From Chondrus crispus (taxonomy: Eukaryota; Rhodophyta; Florideophyceae; Gigartinales; Gigartinaceae), in contig NW_005178533.1 in assembly GCF_000350225.1 (NCBI RefSeq), positions 236,625 through 300,624 of the forward strand: a DNA stretch of 64,000 bases, in the 5' to 3' direction. Positions 1 to 8,850 of the stretch are shown here, one piece after another. The notes below the pieces were generated by a model. It searched no databases. It was given only the letters and a program-made list of their open reading frames with translations, and was not told where the DNA came from. Position numbers and translations under genes: made by a program. Position 1 is the first letter of the stretch; each line of letters opens with the position of its first letter.

Positions 1-2
1 AC

Positions 3-343
3 GACGGCGCCGCCTACGAAGCGCGCACGGCCGCGCGCGTCTCGTGCACAGGCACCGTCGAGCGTAGCGCCTCGCCGGCCGTCATCTCGGCGGCGTGCCA
101 GCTGCACCTGTCGCTCAAGCCGCGCCCGCCGTCGACGCTTGAGCCGCTGCCGCCGCACCCCACCACCTCCGCCAGGGCGGCTTTCGCAACCCGTGGGACT
201 CGGCTTTCAAGGACGGCGGCTTGTACACATCGTGCCTCACAGTTGTCGGGGCAACTGCCGCAGATCTCAGCGTAAAACGACAAGCGAGCTTACATAGGCT
301 ACACACTATCCCAGCACCAGGTCCAAACTCGGGTCCCAGTTGA
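3..343 (+). other. possible 3' end of a gene entering from the left edge
   Basis: Two overlapping open frames have coding-like composition. One is open from base 3 to a TAA at 273-275 and is rich in Ala, Pro and Arg. The other runs from about 173 to a TGA at 341-343 and reads GGFRNPWDSAFKDGGLY near its start. No start codon is in the window, so this could be the tail of a gene with a short intron or a frame change near 170. I do not recognise the family. The opposite-strand frame over the same bases looks like a shadow. Confidence 0.25.
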
Positions 344-594
344 TTGTTCTTGACAAGCCCATTCACGTCATTCAACATGGCGATTCGACAGTTGCTCGAC
401 TGAGCGTAGATGGTGCTTGTGCTCGCGAATACCGTCTTTCCGATGATCTTTCAAGCATTCGTGTGACCTTGCGGATGCTGCGTCGCGTCTGACCAGCCGA
501 CCCGCGGCAAAAGGATCGGCACACGACGGGATGCAAGTTTTGTACAAAACTGGGTAACGGTGATGCTTGGCTAGTTGAGGTAAACAAATGTTCA

Positions 595-1236
595 TTATGA
601 TCTTCTTTGCGCTATGCGCTCTTTTCTCAGAGAGCGCAAAGTATATTTCCTAAATCCCTGCAAGTCGCTCGCAATGGCGCTCTCCACAAACGTGTTAACA
701 AAGCCCGACTGCATGACGACCGCGAGCAACGAAGCGATGTCATAATCCACGGTCATGACGACCTTTGTCATCTCCTGCTCAACCTGGACGAACTCGACGG
801 CGCCGACATGGTTGAGCCCTGACACGGAGCGCCATCGGATGGTGCGCGCGTCGGGCGGGCCGAGCGCGTCCTCGCCGGGGGGCAGAACGCCCTCGTCCCC
901 GTCCTCGTCCTCGTCCTCGTCGCGCGCGCGCCACGAGAGGCAGATGCCGTTCCAGGAGAAGACCCACTCGGAAAACGCAGGGTCCTCGGCGTCGCGCGTC
1001 ACGGACTCGAGCGTGGACGACGAGGCCGGCATCCGCGACAGGTCCGAGAACAGCAGGTGGCAGAAGTCCGCCGGCGCCTCCACGGACACCGGCACCGACA
1101 CGCGCACCATCTTGGCAGACGGCGTGCAGCGCCGGAATTGGCGCGCGTAAGCGGAAGCGCGGCGCAAGGGCCGCGCGGCGCCGCGCAGCGGCGCGGCTAG
1201 CGCGAACGCGGGCTGCAGGGCGGTTGCGCGCGCCAT
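595..1236 (-). CDS. plastid-targeted SRPBCC (polyketide cyclase/START-like) protein
   Basis: 213 residues from a clear ATG at 1236. Residues 1-42 are rich in Ala, Arg and Ser with almost no acidic residues, as in a plastid transit peptide. The mature part matches the small SRPBCC cyclase/dehydrase-like proteins of algal and plant plastids: a VRVSVPVSVEAPADFCHLLFSDL opening, a central strand with W-x-A and S-x-S-G-L-x-H-x-G-A-V-x-F, and a long C-terminal helix (residues about 165-205) closing the ligand cavity. Residues about 105-116 form an acidic Asp/Glu loop encoded by a GTCCTC-type microsatellite at 890-921. SRPBCC folds bind hydrophobic ligands; which ligand cannot be told from the sequence. 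The gene is intronless and reads away from the unidentified frames at the left edge. Family and localisation are fairly secure, function is not. Confidence 0.85.
   Translation of the reverse strand: MARATALQPAFALAAPLRGAARPLRRASAYARQFRRCTPSAKMVRVSVPVSVEAPADFCHLLFSDLSRMPASSSTLESVTRDAEDPAFSEWVFSWNGICLSWRARDEDEDEDGDEGVLPPGEDALGPPDARTIRWRSVSGLNHVGAVEFVQVEQEMTKVVMTVDYDIASLLAVVMQSGFVNTFVESAIASDLQGFRKYTLRSLRKERIAQRRS
890..921. repeat. GTCCTC-type microsatellite inside the SRPBCC gene
   Basis: About four tandem hexamers encode alternating Asp and Glu on the minus strand. The run keeps frame, so length changes would only resize an acidic surface loop. Confidence 0.8.
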
Positions 1237-2089
1237 GTTGTGCAGGGGGGGAGGGTGCTGGTACAGCGGCGCGTAGGGGCTTTGTACACTACTCTACAGC
1301 GAGGAGGATTGTCAGTGGAAAACGATGAAAGGGGCGGACGAACGTGAGAAGGCGGAGTGAATGCACAACCTCTGACGTTCCGTCGAGCGATGGCGGACTA
1401 CGGAGTGTCGTGGAGGCAGGTATGCTCTCAGGAAATGTGAGGGTATCACAGGGTCCTCTTCCATCTCGTTGCCAGGTTTTCGGCACCAGCAAAAGACGAC
1501 ATGGTTGATCCGTTTAAGGCGCTGGTTCCGATGGATGCCGGGGAGTTTAGGAAGAATGGCATGGGGTGTGGGTGGTGGAAGTGGGGAGCGCATGATTGGG
1601 GTTTGGGGGTTGACGTCTGCTGCAGATCTTCGAAATACTGTAAAGTTACTTGTACAGCATACTGCTGTGTTTCTGTATGGTCGATGACAGCCGTGATTGG
1701 TCAGTTACTATCCTTTGCAACTAGTCGACCAACCAAATCGCATATCAGCCATTTTAAGAAAACGGTCGGCAATCGGCAATTGGTCGGTGAACCAGTGCGC
1801 AATCGACCAGATATTACTCCATGCAGATAGATACAAATTAATCGTGTAAAATATCCTGAACCATTAGCCAACCAATCGCTTTTACATCAACCAATCATCC
1901 GCCAATAAATGACCAGCACCAACCATTACTCCACCAGATCTGCTAGGGGTATTGCATTGAATGTGTTTCAGCCCGATGGATAAAACGGCCCGTGTTAGAA
2001 TCAGTCATTGAGAGGTCTGACATCTATCAGTGCGAGTATGGTGCGTCCCAAGCGTTTTCCCAGCACGCTCCAGAGCAGCACGCTGTTCT
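1237..2089. other. intergenic region with CCAAT/ATTGG cluster
   Basis: No convincing gene. From about 1695 to 1910 there are at least six CCAAT or ATTGG pentamers in both orientations, spaced 10-60 bases apart. This is denser than chance and could serve the SRPBCC gene (minus strand, starting at 1236) or be a decayed repeat. No TATA box near 1260-1320 is obvious. Confidence 0.35.
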
Positions 2090-2974
2090 TCATGCAAGGT
2101 TGCGGAGAATTTGTCTCTCTGTAAAGAGCTCTCCTCGCTTTGCGTCTAAAGTCTTCAATGCCTGCCAGTTGACTTTTGTTGCCAGCTTTGATTCGCGTGC
2201 AATGTGCCTTTCGAAATCCAGATAATCAAGCCACAAGTCCACATTTGTGTTCGCCGATTGCAAAGCCGTTGCTGCTTTAAAAAGTTTTCTTGTTTGGAAA
2301 GGGAGCTGAAGCACGTCTGCACCAGATAGTTGTCCCTGACTCTGCATGCGGTCATAATTTTTCATTTGAGACCGGATGGCCGAGTGTAATGACTTCAATG
2401 TGAGCGGGGGCAGGGAAACCATGGTATCGCCAATGCCCTGCAACTGTTTCAGATTGCCCTCTGAAGATAACCATGCGCAGAGAGCTCTCTCCTCATCGCG
2501 CCCTCGAAAGGGGATGAGAACCTTGGCCGTCAACACATCGTGCGATTTTCTTGACAAGGGACAAGTTTTTGATTCTAGCATGTTCGCAAAGTGGTTCATA
2601 GACCAGGTGTGAGGGTCTTTGGGATCCACACCGTCGGGGCCTTCCGTTCCGCTATTAGAAAAATCACCACTGAAAACTTTTCCAGACTTGATGAGGACAA
2701 GCACTTTCTTGGCGAGGGAAGTAGCTGCCTGGTGCTGTTCGCAAGTGCTGATAAGGGCGATTAGGTTTTCCCAAACTGTTGGTGGTGGGTTGGTGGGAGT
2801 AAGGGAATGGGATGGGGTAGTGGAAGGTTGGCCGGCCGGCGCAGGCACGGGAGGGAGAAATTGGAACAATTTATTCCGAATGTTGTTGGGATGGAGACTG
2901 ATCTTGAGTCGAGCACGGGAGGCGTTTCGGCAAAACCTTCGGCCCTCGAAACGGCACTCGGCGTCGACATGCAA
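2090..2974 (-). CDS. UTP6-like (HAT repeat) protein, C-terminal half
   Basis: An open frame of up to 294 residues. The last 60 residues read as the C-terminal HAT (half-a-TPR) repeat of UTP6, a U3 snoRNP (SSU processome) protein: LWLDYLDFERH, then a basic linker, W-x-A-L-K-T-L-D and ELFTERQIL. UTP6 proteins are about 600 residues, so only the C-terminal part is visible. The frame opens without a natural ATG: the best ATG nearby (2970) is in another frame, and a pyrimidine-rich stretch ending in CAG at about 2780 could be a 3' splice site. Residues 60-200 show no motif I can name. Either a short first exon lies near 2970, or this is another partial copy like the fragments at 6.4-12 kb. Confidence 0.5.
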   Translation of the reverse strand: MHVDAECRFEGRRFCRNASRARLKISLHPNNIRNKLFQFLPPVPAPAGQPSTTPSHSLTPTNPPPTVWENLIALISTCEQHQAATSLAKKVLVLIKSGKVFSGDFSNSGTEGPDGVDPKDPHTWSMNHFANMLESKTCPLSRKSHDVLTAKVLIPFRGRDEERALCAWLSSEGNLKQLQGIGDTMVSLPPLTLKSLHSAIRSQMKNYDRMQSQGQLSGADVLQLPFQTRKLFKAATALQSANTNVDLWLDYLDFERHIARESKLATKVNWQALKTLDAKRGELFTERQILRNLA

Positions 2975-3115
2975 GAGACGGGCTCCCTCGCCCCCCCGGC
3001 GTCAACGCGAGCGGATAGGACGAACAAGTACCACGCGCACTACTCTACGACGCGCATCTACACTACGATAGTCCCCAAACGCGGGCCTTCCCTCCCCTGG
3101 CCCTCCGCGCGGTAA

Positions 3116-3894
3116 TCACGTGAGCAAGTCGACGATCTGGTCGACGACGGCGACAAGAAACGGGGGCGTCTTCTGCGCGATAGGGACGACGACATCGACG
3201 ACCTGGTCCACAAGCGACGGATGTCCGGGCTCGAGCACCTCCCTCGCGAAGCAAAGCACGAAGCCGAGCGCGGCGGCGCGACCATTGACGCTCTCGGCGA
3301 CGTTCCAGAAGGAGCGCGTCGGCCTGATGGCGGCGCGGCCATTGCCTGCGGCGGGGGTGGAAGCGTCGACGGCGGGCGCGACCGTGCGCGCGGGCGGGGC
3401 TCGCTTGTGCGGCGGGGCGTTGGCGATCTCGGCGAAGGCGGTGGCGAGCAGCTCGCGGCGCTGGAGGCCGGGCAGGGTGACGAAGTCGTCGTGCGAGAGG
3501 CGCGCGGCCGAGGCGATGCGCTCGTTGTCCAGCTGTGCCACGGCGCGTGCGCGCAGCCCGTCCAGCTGGGCCACGGGGTCGGGCGGCGGGCGCGCGGCGG
3601 CGGGCGGCGCGACGCGCGGCGCGACGCGCGCGGCAGCAGCAGGCGCAGGCGGCGCGCTAGGCGCGGCAGCGAGACGCGCGCGCGCGGCGGCAGAAGTGTG
3701 TTGAAGGCCAGCGTCACCGACACGGACACCACCGCCAGCACGCCCACCAAGACCGGCGGCGGCAACGCGAAGGCCGGCGCGGGCGCGCAGCGCCGGCACA
3801 TCGGCCCCGGGGGTGGCGCGCGCGGGCGGTGCAGCGTGCGAATGGTGGAAGTGGCGGGCATGGTAGAAGCTGTCTTTGCAATCAACTCATACAT
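3116..3894 (-). CDS. one-helix LHC-like (HLIP/OHP-type) plastid protein, frame change inside
   Basis: The C-terminal part (about 3116-3600) carries a chlorophyll-binding helix signature, W-N-x-x-E-S-V-N-G-R-A-A-A-L-G-F (about 3262-3310), followed by a second hydrophobic stretch. This is the E-x-x-N-G-R-x-A-x-x-G-F pattern of one-helix/high-light-inducible proteins, which protect photosystems in thylakoids. The ATG at 3894 opens a different frame with a Pro/Arg-rich start and a strong membrane segment (VLVGVLAVVSVSVTLAF, about 3690-3760). The two frames probably belong to one protein of about 260 residues, with the switch inside a GC-repeat tract near 3600-3690. A sequencing slip there, a tiny intron or real damage are all possible. 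The GC-rich opposite strand gives long shadow frames. Confidence 0.65.
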
Positions 3895-3978
3895 ACTTCT
3901 GAAAACTGTTTTCCCGCGAAACAGTTAAGTGATCTGCACAAACAGTCGCAGTTCGAGTTTGCCGCGCTTCCCAACGTG

Positions 3979-6204
3979 ATGGGCAATTCTTTCAGGCGGT
4001 ATGTACGGCGCTTTACGCATAGTGGTTCCGAAAACATCCCTTCAACTTCGAAGGCACTCCTCACACCCCAGGAAAACATTTCGACTTCCGAACGCACCAC
4101 TTGTCCTCCTCCGTCAAATCTGCGATCTTCGTTACCCCCTCGCGCGAAATCAGCCGTTCTCGCATCTCACCGACCTCCTTCTCCAGACACGTCGTCGCCT
4201 CCTTCATCACCGCGCCAACCTCTTCACACTACAGAACCTTCTTCCCTTCAATCACACACACCAGCGTCTTCGGGTGTAGATAAGACACGGCGGAGATCTT
4301 CCCGTTTGCGATTTCGGACAGATTCTGTGGGACCTTCATTCCAAGTCATAGCTTCGCCATCATCCAGCCCCCAAAAAGAAGCACAAGGAAACATGGGTCT
4401 GCGACGTACAGTGTCCGCGCATAAGAGGCGTCCATTGCCATTACAGGCCGGAATTGGAAGCGCCGAGAAGCGTCGAAGACTAAGACCCTCTCAGACTGAG
4501 GCCACACGTTCGAACCCTACTGCGCGGGTACCCCTGTCGAATTCGTCTGCGCTTGAGAGCACCGAGTTACAGCCTGCGGCACGTTCGAACCCTACCTTGC
4601 ACCCACCCCGATCGAATTCATCCGCGCTTGAGAGCACTGAGTTGCAGCGATCCATAGTGGCAATGCACAAGAGGTTGGCAGAAGAGCTGGCCAGCTGCAA
4701 TGCCACATTATCGGACCTAGTGAAAAGCAATGCCAATACGGCGTCCAGTTTAGAGGACATCAAACTCCTCATTCTTCAAAGCTCTGCAGGTAGTTCGCCA
4801 ATACCATCTCGATCAAGGGTGCAGGGAGGGTCTCGGAAAGGTGCAACTAAGAACCTGGAAAAGGACGTTCTCAAAGACAACCCCACAGTTATTATCGAAA
4901 TCAATGCGGCAGTGAACGCGGATACCGTGTCAAGATCGCTTGCACAGACTCTATCTTCGTTTATGGATGTCTATCACAATAACCAGGATGACCCCCGGAT
5001 GACATCGCGTGTCGTCAGCGTCCTCTTGTTCGGGTTCAAACATAACAAATCTCGTTCAGAATTCAAACACGGACTGGGCAAAAAGCATGCAGGTTTTCGC
5101 TTCAGTACAGCCAAACGTGCGGTGATGAACGCAAGAAATCTCTCCGACGAAAGTATACGAGCATATGCGGCAGAATTTACAACAACCAAAGCCTTTATTG
5201 ATAGGGATGCTGACCGCAATGGAATTGATGTTTATGTTTCTACGAAGCCTTCTTGGCTGCAACCAGGTGTTTTGGACAAGCAAACGCTGCACACCGCGCG
5301 AATGCATCACGAGTGCGTGAAGGCCGAGTTACCTCCGGATCCCTCCTGCCCGACTAGGCGCAAACATCTGTTCATATGCAAGAGGATCGTCACTACTATT
5401 AACGACTGTTTGAGAATCTCTCGGGATCGCTCAAAGGTCAAAATGTTCGAGAGCGGCCTCTTTCTACTGGTTAACTGGAGTGAATATGACTCTTTCCATC
5501 GCTCTCACTCGTCACCCACCTTTCGATTTTGGCACAGTGATGCGGAATCCGTCCCCGCTTCCGAGATCCCTGACACTACTGTAGGGTGGGATACACACAC
5601 ATCCGTCACCAATCGGAAGCTTCTGGCTGCTCTTATATCGGAAAGAAAAGACCTGGTGATACAGGCGACTTATCAGGTCACCGTCACTGGTGGTTCGAAC
5701 GGCGAAAACCGTGTCACAGAGATCAAGCGCAACATTAACATCTTGCGAATTGCTCTGCGCTTCGTCTGCGCCTATTGCCATTGTGGTGAGGAAATGATTC
5801 TTGGATCACATGCGTCAATGCTTCGAACAATCTATCGGATTGCTCGGTTTCTGAGGCAATTGTTCTCTGTTCGGGCGAACTACAATCCTTCAGGTACAAC
5901 GGCAACGCAGGATGAGGCAACAGCTGTCAGTGGTGACGTGACAAGTGAGAGAAGCCAATCTTTGATACCCGAAATCACGCTGCGAGAGATGTTACCGGGC
6001 AGATCGGAGAAAGAGAAGGTTATCAGTGGGGTGTTGAAAATCTCCAAAGAGACATTCGCCAGATTAAACATTTCTGCACCGCAAGACATTGACAGCAGCG
6101 AAAGCGCTGTGCTAAGCGGCACCAATGAGTGGAGACATCAAACAGAAGATTTGGAAGGTGATTTCGACAGTGACGATGATGATATGGCGGGAATGCTAGA
6201 CTAA
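3979..6204 (+). CDS. unidentified 741-residue protein with Ser/Pro-rich N-terminus and acidic tail
   Basis: The ATG at 3979 is the first natural start; the frame is open further upstream but only with alternative codons. Residues about 1-230 are Ser/Pro/Arg-rich and look disordered, with basic clusters (KRRR, RRRSSR) suited to nuclear entry. Residues about 175-225 hold a 25-residue tandem duplication. A short coiled coil follows (residues about 228-275). The remaining 450 residues look globular with no motif I recognise, apart from a possible C-x-x-C-H-C cluster at about 5768-5785. The end is acidic (DFDSDDDD). It has no introns and lies next to the gene-fragment mosaic. A transposon companion protein or a lineage-specific nuclear protein are both possible; nothing in the sequence decides. 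Confidence 0.7.
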   Translation: MGNSFRRYVRRFTHSGSENIPSTSKALLTPQENISTSERTTCPPPSNLRSSLPPRAKSAVLASHRPPSPDTSSPPSSPRQPLHTTEPSSLQSHTPASSGVDKTRRRSSRLRFRTDSVGPSFQVIASPSSSPQKEAQGNMGLRRTVSAHKRRPLPLQAGIGSAEKRRRLRPSQTEATRSNPTARVPLSNSSALESTELQPAARSNPTLHPPRSNSSALESTELQRSIVAMHKRLAEELASCNATLSDLVKSNANTASSLEDIKLLILQSSAGSSPIPSRSRVQGGSRKGATKNLEKDVLKDNPTVIIEINAAVNADTVSRSLAQTLSSFMDVYHNNQDDPRMTSRVVSVLLFGFKHNKSRSEFKHGLGKKHAGFRFSTAKRAVMNARNLSDESIRAYAAEFTTTKAFIDRDADRNGIDVYVSTKPSWLQPGVLDKQTLHTARMHHECVKAELPPDPSCPTRRKHLFICKRIVTTINDCLRISRDRSKVKMFESGLFLLVNWSEYDSFHRSHSSPTFRFWHSDAESVPASEIPDTTVGWDTHTSVTNRKLLAALISERKDLVIQATYQVTVTGGSNGENRVTEIKRNINILRIALRFVCAYCHCGEEMILGSHASMLRTIYRIARFLRQLFSVRANYNPSGTTATQDEATAVSGDVTSERSQSLIPEITLREMLPGRSEKEKVISGVLKISKETFARLNISAPQDIDSSESAVLSGTNEWRHQTEDLEGDFDSDDDDMAGMLD
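4505..4652 (+). repeat. 75-bp tandem duplication inside the 3979-6204 gene
   Basis: Two copies, 4505-4579 and 4580-4652, both encode R-S-N-P-T ... N-S-S-A-L-E-S-T-E-L-Q. The unit is a multiple of three, so the frame is kept. Differences are mostly silent or conservative. Confidence 0.85.
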
Positions 6205-6222
6205 TATTTCTGCCCTGATAGG

Positions 6223-6390
6223 TTACGTAAAGTTCGGATTTGCACGACCAGTGTCAAGACGGGTTCAGCAGTACGCGCTAAGCTGCATGCCAACAATTGC
6301 ACGCCTTCACTATCAGAAGCTGCAGTATTAGAGCAGGTGAAAAAGTCGGAGCTCGTTCTAGTGGAGGATATCACTCGGGAAATCGCATGA
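6223..6390 (+). other. possible extra coding segment after the 3979-6204 gene
   Basis: A 56-codon open stretch ending in TGA begins just after a TAG dinucleotide at the end of a pyrimidine-containing tract. It reads like protein (basic start, then E-Q-V-K-K-S-E-L-V-L-V-E-D-I). It may be a last exon if the upstream gene is spliced before its stop, or a leftover from a related copy. No start codon of its own is evident. Confidence 0.3.
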
Positions 6391-6399
6391 GGGGCGCGA

Positions 6400-7235
6400 T
6401 CAGCATTCGAAAAAATCATTTCGGCTGCTCGTGTCGGCAAGAGTGAACAGGGCGGAACCGATATAGTTTATCCTACCTCCATAGTCACCCAATGAATGAG
6501 CGAATTGCACCACCATGTATCCCCCAACTTTTTCCGAGCAGCATCTCACTCGTTCAAACCGAAGAGCATGTCCAAGCATGACCCATTCTTCGGTCTTAAC
6601 AGTCTCCCTAACCCGGATCTCCGCCTCCTCCAGCTTAGACGGGTCCAACAGGACCTCGCTAAGCACCCTTAAAGCAAAGTCCGTGACGCTATGAAACTCG
6701 TCCGGGCATCCCTTGACGCCGCCCATGGCGTCCTTCGTGACAGCGGCGTGGTTGCGGCAGATGGCGTTGGCGGCCTGCTTACGGTGTTGGGCGCCCTCAT
6801 GGCCATCGTTGAGCACGTGCTTGCTGCGGGCCGTCTCGACGGCCAGCGACACCGGGCTCGGCGTGCGCAGGAAGGACACTGGACCGATCTGCGGCGGCAG
6901 GGCGCCGATGTGGGTTCAGTCGTCGCTGTGCAGGTACGTGGCGGGCTCCCAGGCGTCCCGCGCGGCAAACCAGCGGCGTAGGTTCGGGCGGCCGTCGGCT
7001 AGCTTCAGGTTGCGCCAGAACTTGAGAGAGGAGCGCGCGCGCTCGAAGATCGTGGCTGGGGAGGAAGGGGTGTTAGGATCAGGCGGGCATTGTTTGGAGA
7101 AGCAAAAAAAGCGAGGACAAAGGTGATGAGGACTTACAGAGATGTCTACGAACGAGGGCTCCGGGCCCGGGTAAAAGAAGGAGCCCTCAAAGTCGCCGAG
7201 GCAGGTCTGGATGAGATCGAGGGTGTGGTTGACGC
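6400..7235 (-). pseudogene. glutathione S-transferase family fragment, broken
   Basis: Minus-strand reading gives the C-terminal half of an algal GST-like protein: TCLGDFEGSFFYPGPEPSFVDI, FERARSSLKFW, N-L-R-R-W-F and then LPPQIGPV with the NHAAV helix beyond. These are hallmarks of the alpha-helical GST domain and its C-terminal extension. An 82-bp GT-AG stretch at 7056-7137 (GTAAGT donor, pyrimidine tract, CAG acceptor) looks like a retained intron, although the phase does not fit cleanly. One in-frame TGA lies in the S-D-D-stop-T-H-I-G segment, and the N-terminal thioredoxin-like half is missing. Upstream (about 7230) it abuts an SF3B1 fragment on the same strand, so this is a fused relic, not a working gene. 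Confidence 0.65.
7169..7208. repeat. 40-bp GST segment, copy 1 of 2
   Basis: Identical over 40 bases to 8550-8589 in the same orientation. It encodes C-L-G-D-F-E-G-S-F-F-Y-P on the minus strand. In this copy the rest of the GST fragment follows. Confidence 0.9.
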
Positions 7236-7745
7236 GTATAGAAGTCCATCTATTAAGCGAGATTCGAGTCCCTTGTCAACGTCAGAAAGACCGAGTTTCT
7301 CCGTCACTTTCTCAATTGTTTCGACTACCATTCGTCGGTACGGGTCAGATTCATCCTTCAAATCGTCCGTTAATCGCGCGATAACATCGCCCCCCCAATC
7401 TTGATGGCTATCTGCAATGTTGTGTCGACAACCGCCCGAAAGTTACGCCGATCTAAGGCCATCCGTCGAATCCAGAAGCATCGAAAATATTCTGGAACGA
7501 TCTCTTCACGGACATATTTTGGCTCAACACCGGAACAAGACACACACTGCATCACAACTTTCAGAACTATCACCTTCATTTCTTCCTCTGGAGAGCGGAA
7601 CTCTCGTATTAGAATCGTTGTCACCTCCCTAGCATAGTAATTGGCGTATTCGGGATCCATTAATGGGATGATGAACCCGATCGCTTTCAAGAAAGCCCCC
7701 AGCGTTTTGCCCTTATGCAATCGAATTCCTTGCCACAGAGGCTTC
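7230..7745 (-). pseudogene. SF3B1 (U2 snRNP splicing factor) central HEAT-repeat fragment
   Basis: Two adjoining minus-strand frames (7370-7831 and 7146-7361) read as SF3B1 HEAT repeats: [43 protein letters not shown] and then Y-R-R-M-V-V-E-T-I-E-K-V through L-I-D-G-L-L-Y-A. SF3B1 proteins are about 1300 residues; only about 170 are here. Similarity stops abruptly near 7230, where GST sequence begins, and near 7740, where SF3B1 sequence of the opposite orientation begins. High conservation implies recent capture or a still-functional parent elsewhere. No start and no full-length frame exist, so it is a fragment. Confidence 0.85.
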
Positions 7746-8017
7746 CCCATGTAATCAACGCTGTGATGTTCGCCATACAGAGTCTTACGGCTGCCCTGGG
7801 TCCAGGGCTTATGCTCCTCTACGTCCTGCAAGGGCTATTTCATCTTGCCGGGAAAGTACGGGAAGTATACTGGCGAATATATAATAGGCTTTACATTTAC
7901 GCACAAGAGGGTCTTGTCCCGTTCTATCAAAGCATGCGATGTGCCTTGCTCGAGGAAGACGACGACGAATACGGGCCAGAACGATACGAACGCTCAGAGC
8001 TTTTGAATATCATTTAA
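7745..8017 (+). pseudogene. SF3B1 C-terminal fragment, opposite orientation
   Basis: Plus-strand codons from 7745 encode the extreme C-terminus of SF3B1: PHVINAVM, then [20 protein letters not shown], ending in YERSELLNII and TAA at 8015-8017, the normal end of the protein. The frame is intact for 90 codons. It meets the central SF3B1 fragment head-to-head near 7740. The HEAT repeats between the two pieces (some 250 residues in the family) are absent. The locus was therefore rearranged after copying, not simply truncated. Confidence 0.85.
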
Positions 8018-8214
8018 TACAACGGCGTTCTGGCTGTAGCGCAATGCGCGCCACTGACCAGCCCTAACCATTTTAAGGGACGCACCTTCAACGAAAATCT
8101 GGGCACATGTTAGCACTGGAAGTAGGTTGCGGTGGTAGAAGGCTGTATTGTACATTTGAGGAAGAGAACAAGCATTGGTTGATTGGACTTCGTGTAAATA
8201 TAACAAACTAAAGT
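8018..8214. other. linker between fragments, no assigned gene
   Basis: A minus-strand frame (7994-8206) reads plausibly but matches nothing I know. It overlaps the end of the SF3B1 fragment and lies downstream of the EMC3 stop. It could be EMC3 3' flank or a piece of a further gene. Confidence 0.3.
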
Positions 8215-8550
8215 CTAGAGAACGGCAAACGACTCCGGGTCAATCATCAGAAGTGCGTCCTCTTCCTGGCCCATAGTGTGTTTGTGGACGATTTTGCCAA
8301 GAGCTTCTCTTTCCTGGGCAAAAACCTTGTCAGGTGCCATATTGAGTGAAATTTGCGAGGCAACGCTTGGAACAAAGACGAAGTCATCAGAGTGTCCTTT
8401 CGAAATTAACAAGAGCAAACCACCATTCGCAAACATGCTAAGAAGGTACCAACTAAGAGCACTGACGTAGCTCACATCCAAATTTTGTCGCGCTAGCTCT
8501 ATACCGCTCTGTAGCATTGGCCGAAAGCGGGGCGTTAGCGTGAAGGGAAG
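8215..8550 (-). pseudogene. EMC3 (ER membrane protein complex subunit 3) C-terminal fragment
   Basis: Minus strand from about 8550 reads FTLTPRFRPMLQSGIEL, V-S-A-L-S-W-Y-L-L-S-M-F and on to a TAG at 8215-8217. This matches the conserved cytosolic and third-membrane-helix part of EMC3 (P-F-P-L-T-x-R-F-K-P-M-L-Q-x-G-I-E-L; S-S-A-S-W-Y-F-L). EMC3 is a YidC/Oxi-like subunit of the ER insertase, about 260 residues. Only the last 110 are here. At the upstream edge the sequence switches at one base to the 40-bp GST segment, so this is another fused fragment. Confidence 0.7.
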
Positions 8551-8589
8551 GGTAAAAGAAGGAGCCCTCAAAGTCGCCGAGGCAGGTCT
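8550..8589. repeat. 40-bp GST segment, copy 2 of 2
   Basis: Exact copy of 7169-7208, here fused directly to the EMC3 fragment. Just beyond it a GATCAGACGT motif is repeated at about 8593-8620. Confidence 0.9.
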
Positions 8590-8850
8590 CGATGATCAGA
8601 CGTCTCGACGATCAGACGTACCACCCGCACGCCTCACAGTAAGAGCCCAGCTCGCATCATGTCCAACCGCCAGGATATCCCAGCGTCGGAGGAGCTCCAT
8701 GTCATAACATGTAAGAGCTCAACCACAAAAAAAATTACCAAATGGCCTTGCACTGAATCATTTAACGCGTTTGTACTGAAACGTTCGACAACTTTTTGAA
8801 GTCTCTGAGACTTTCACAATTCATAGATGTGTCTACGACGACATACGTGA
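8590..8850. other. non-coding stretch with a possible short first exon
   Basis: An ATG at about 8659 opens 17 codons on the plus strand followed by GTAAGA, which could be a first exon with a splice donor left over from yet another gene. Nothing else is visible. Confidence 0.2.

Noticed and set aside
3120-3928. Long plus-strand frames over the one-helix protein gene
   Set aside because: They mirror the GC-rich minus-strand gene; composition is Arg/Gly/Ala noise and no motif appears.
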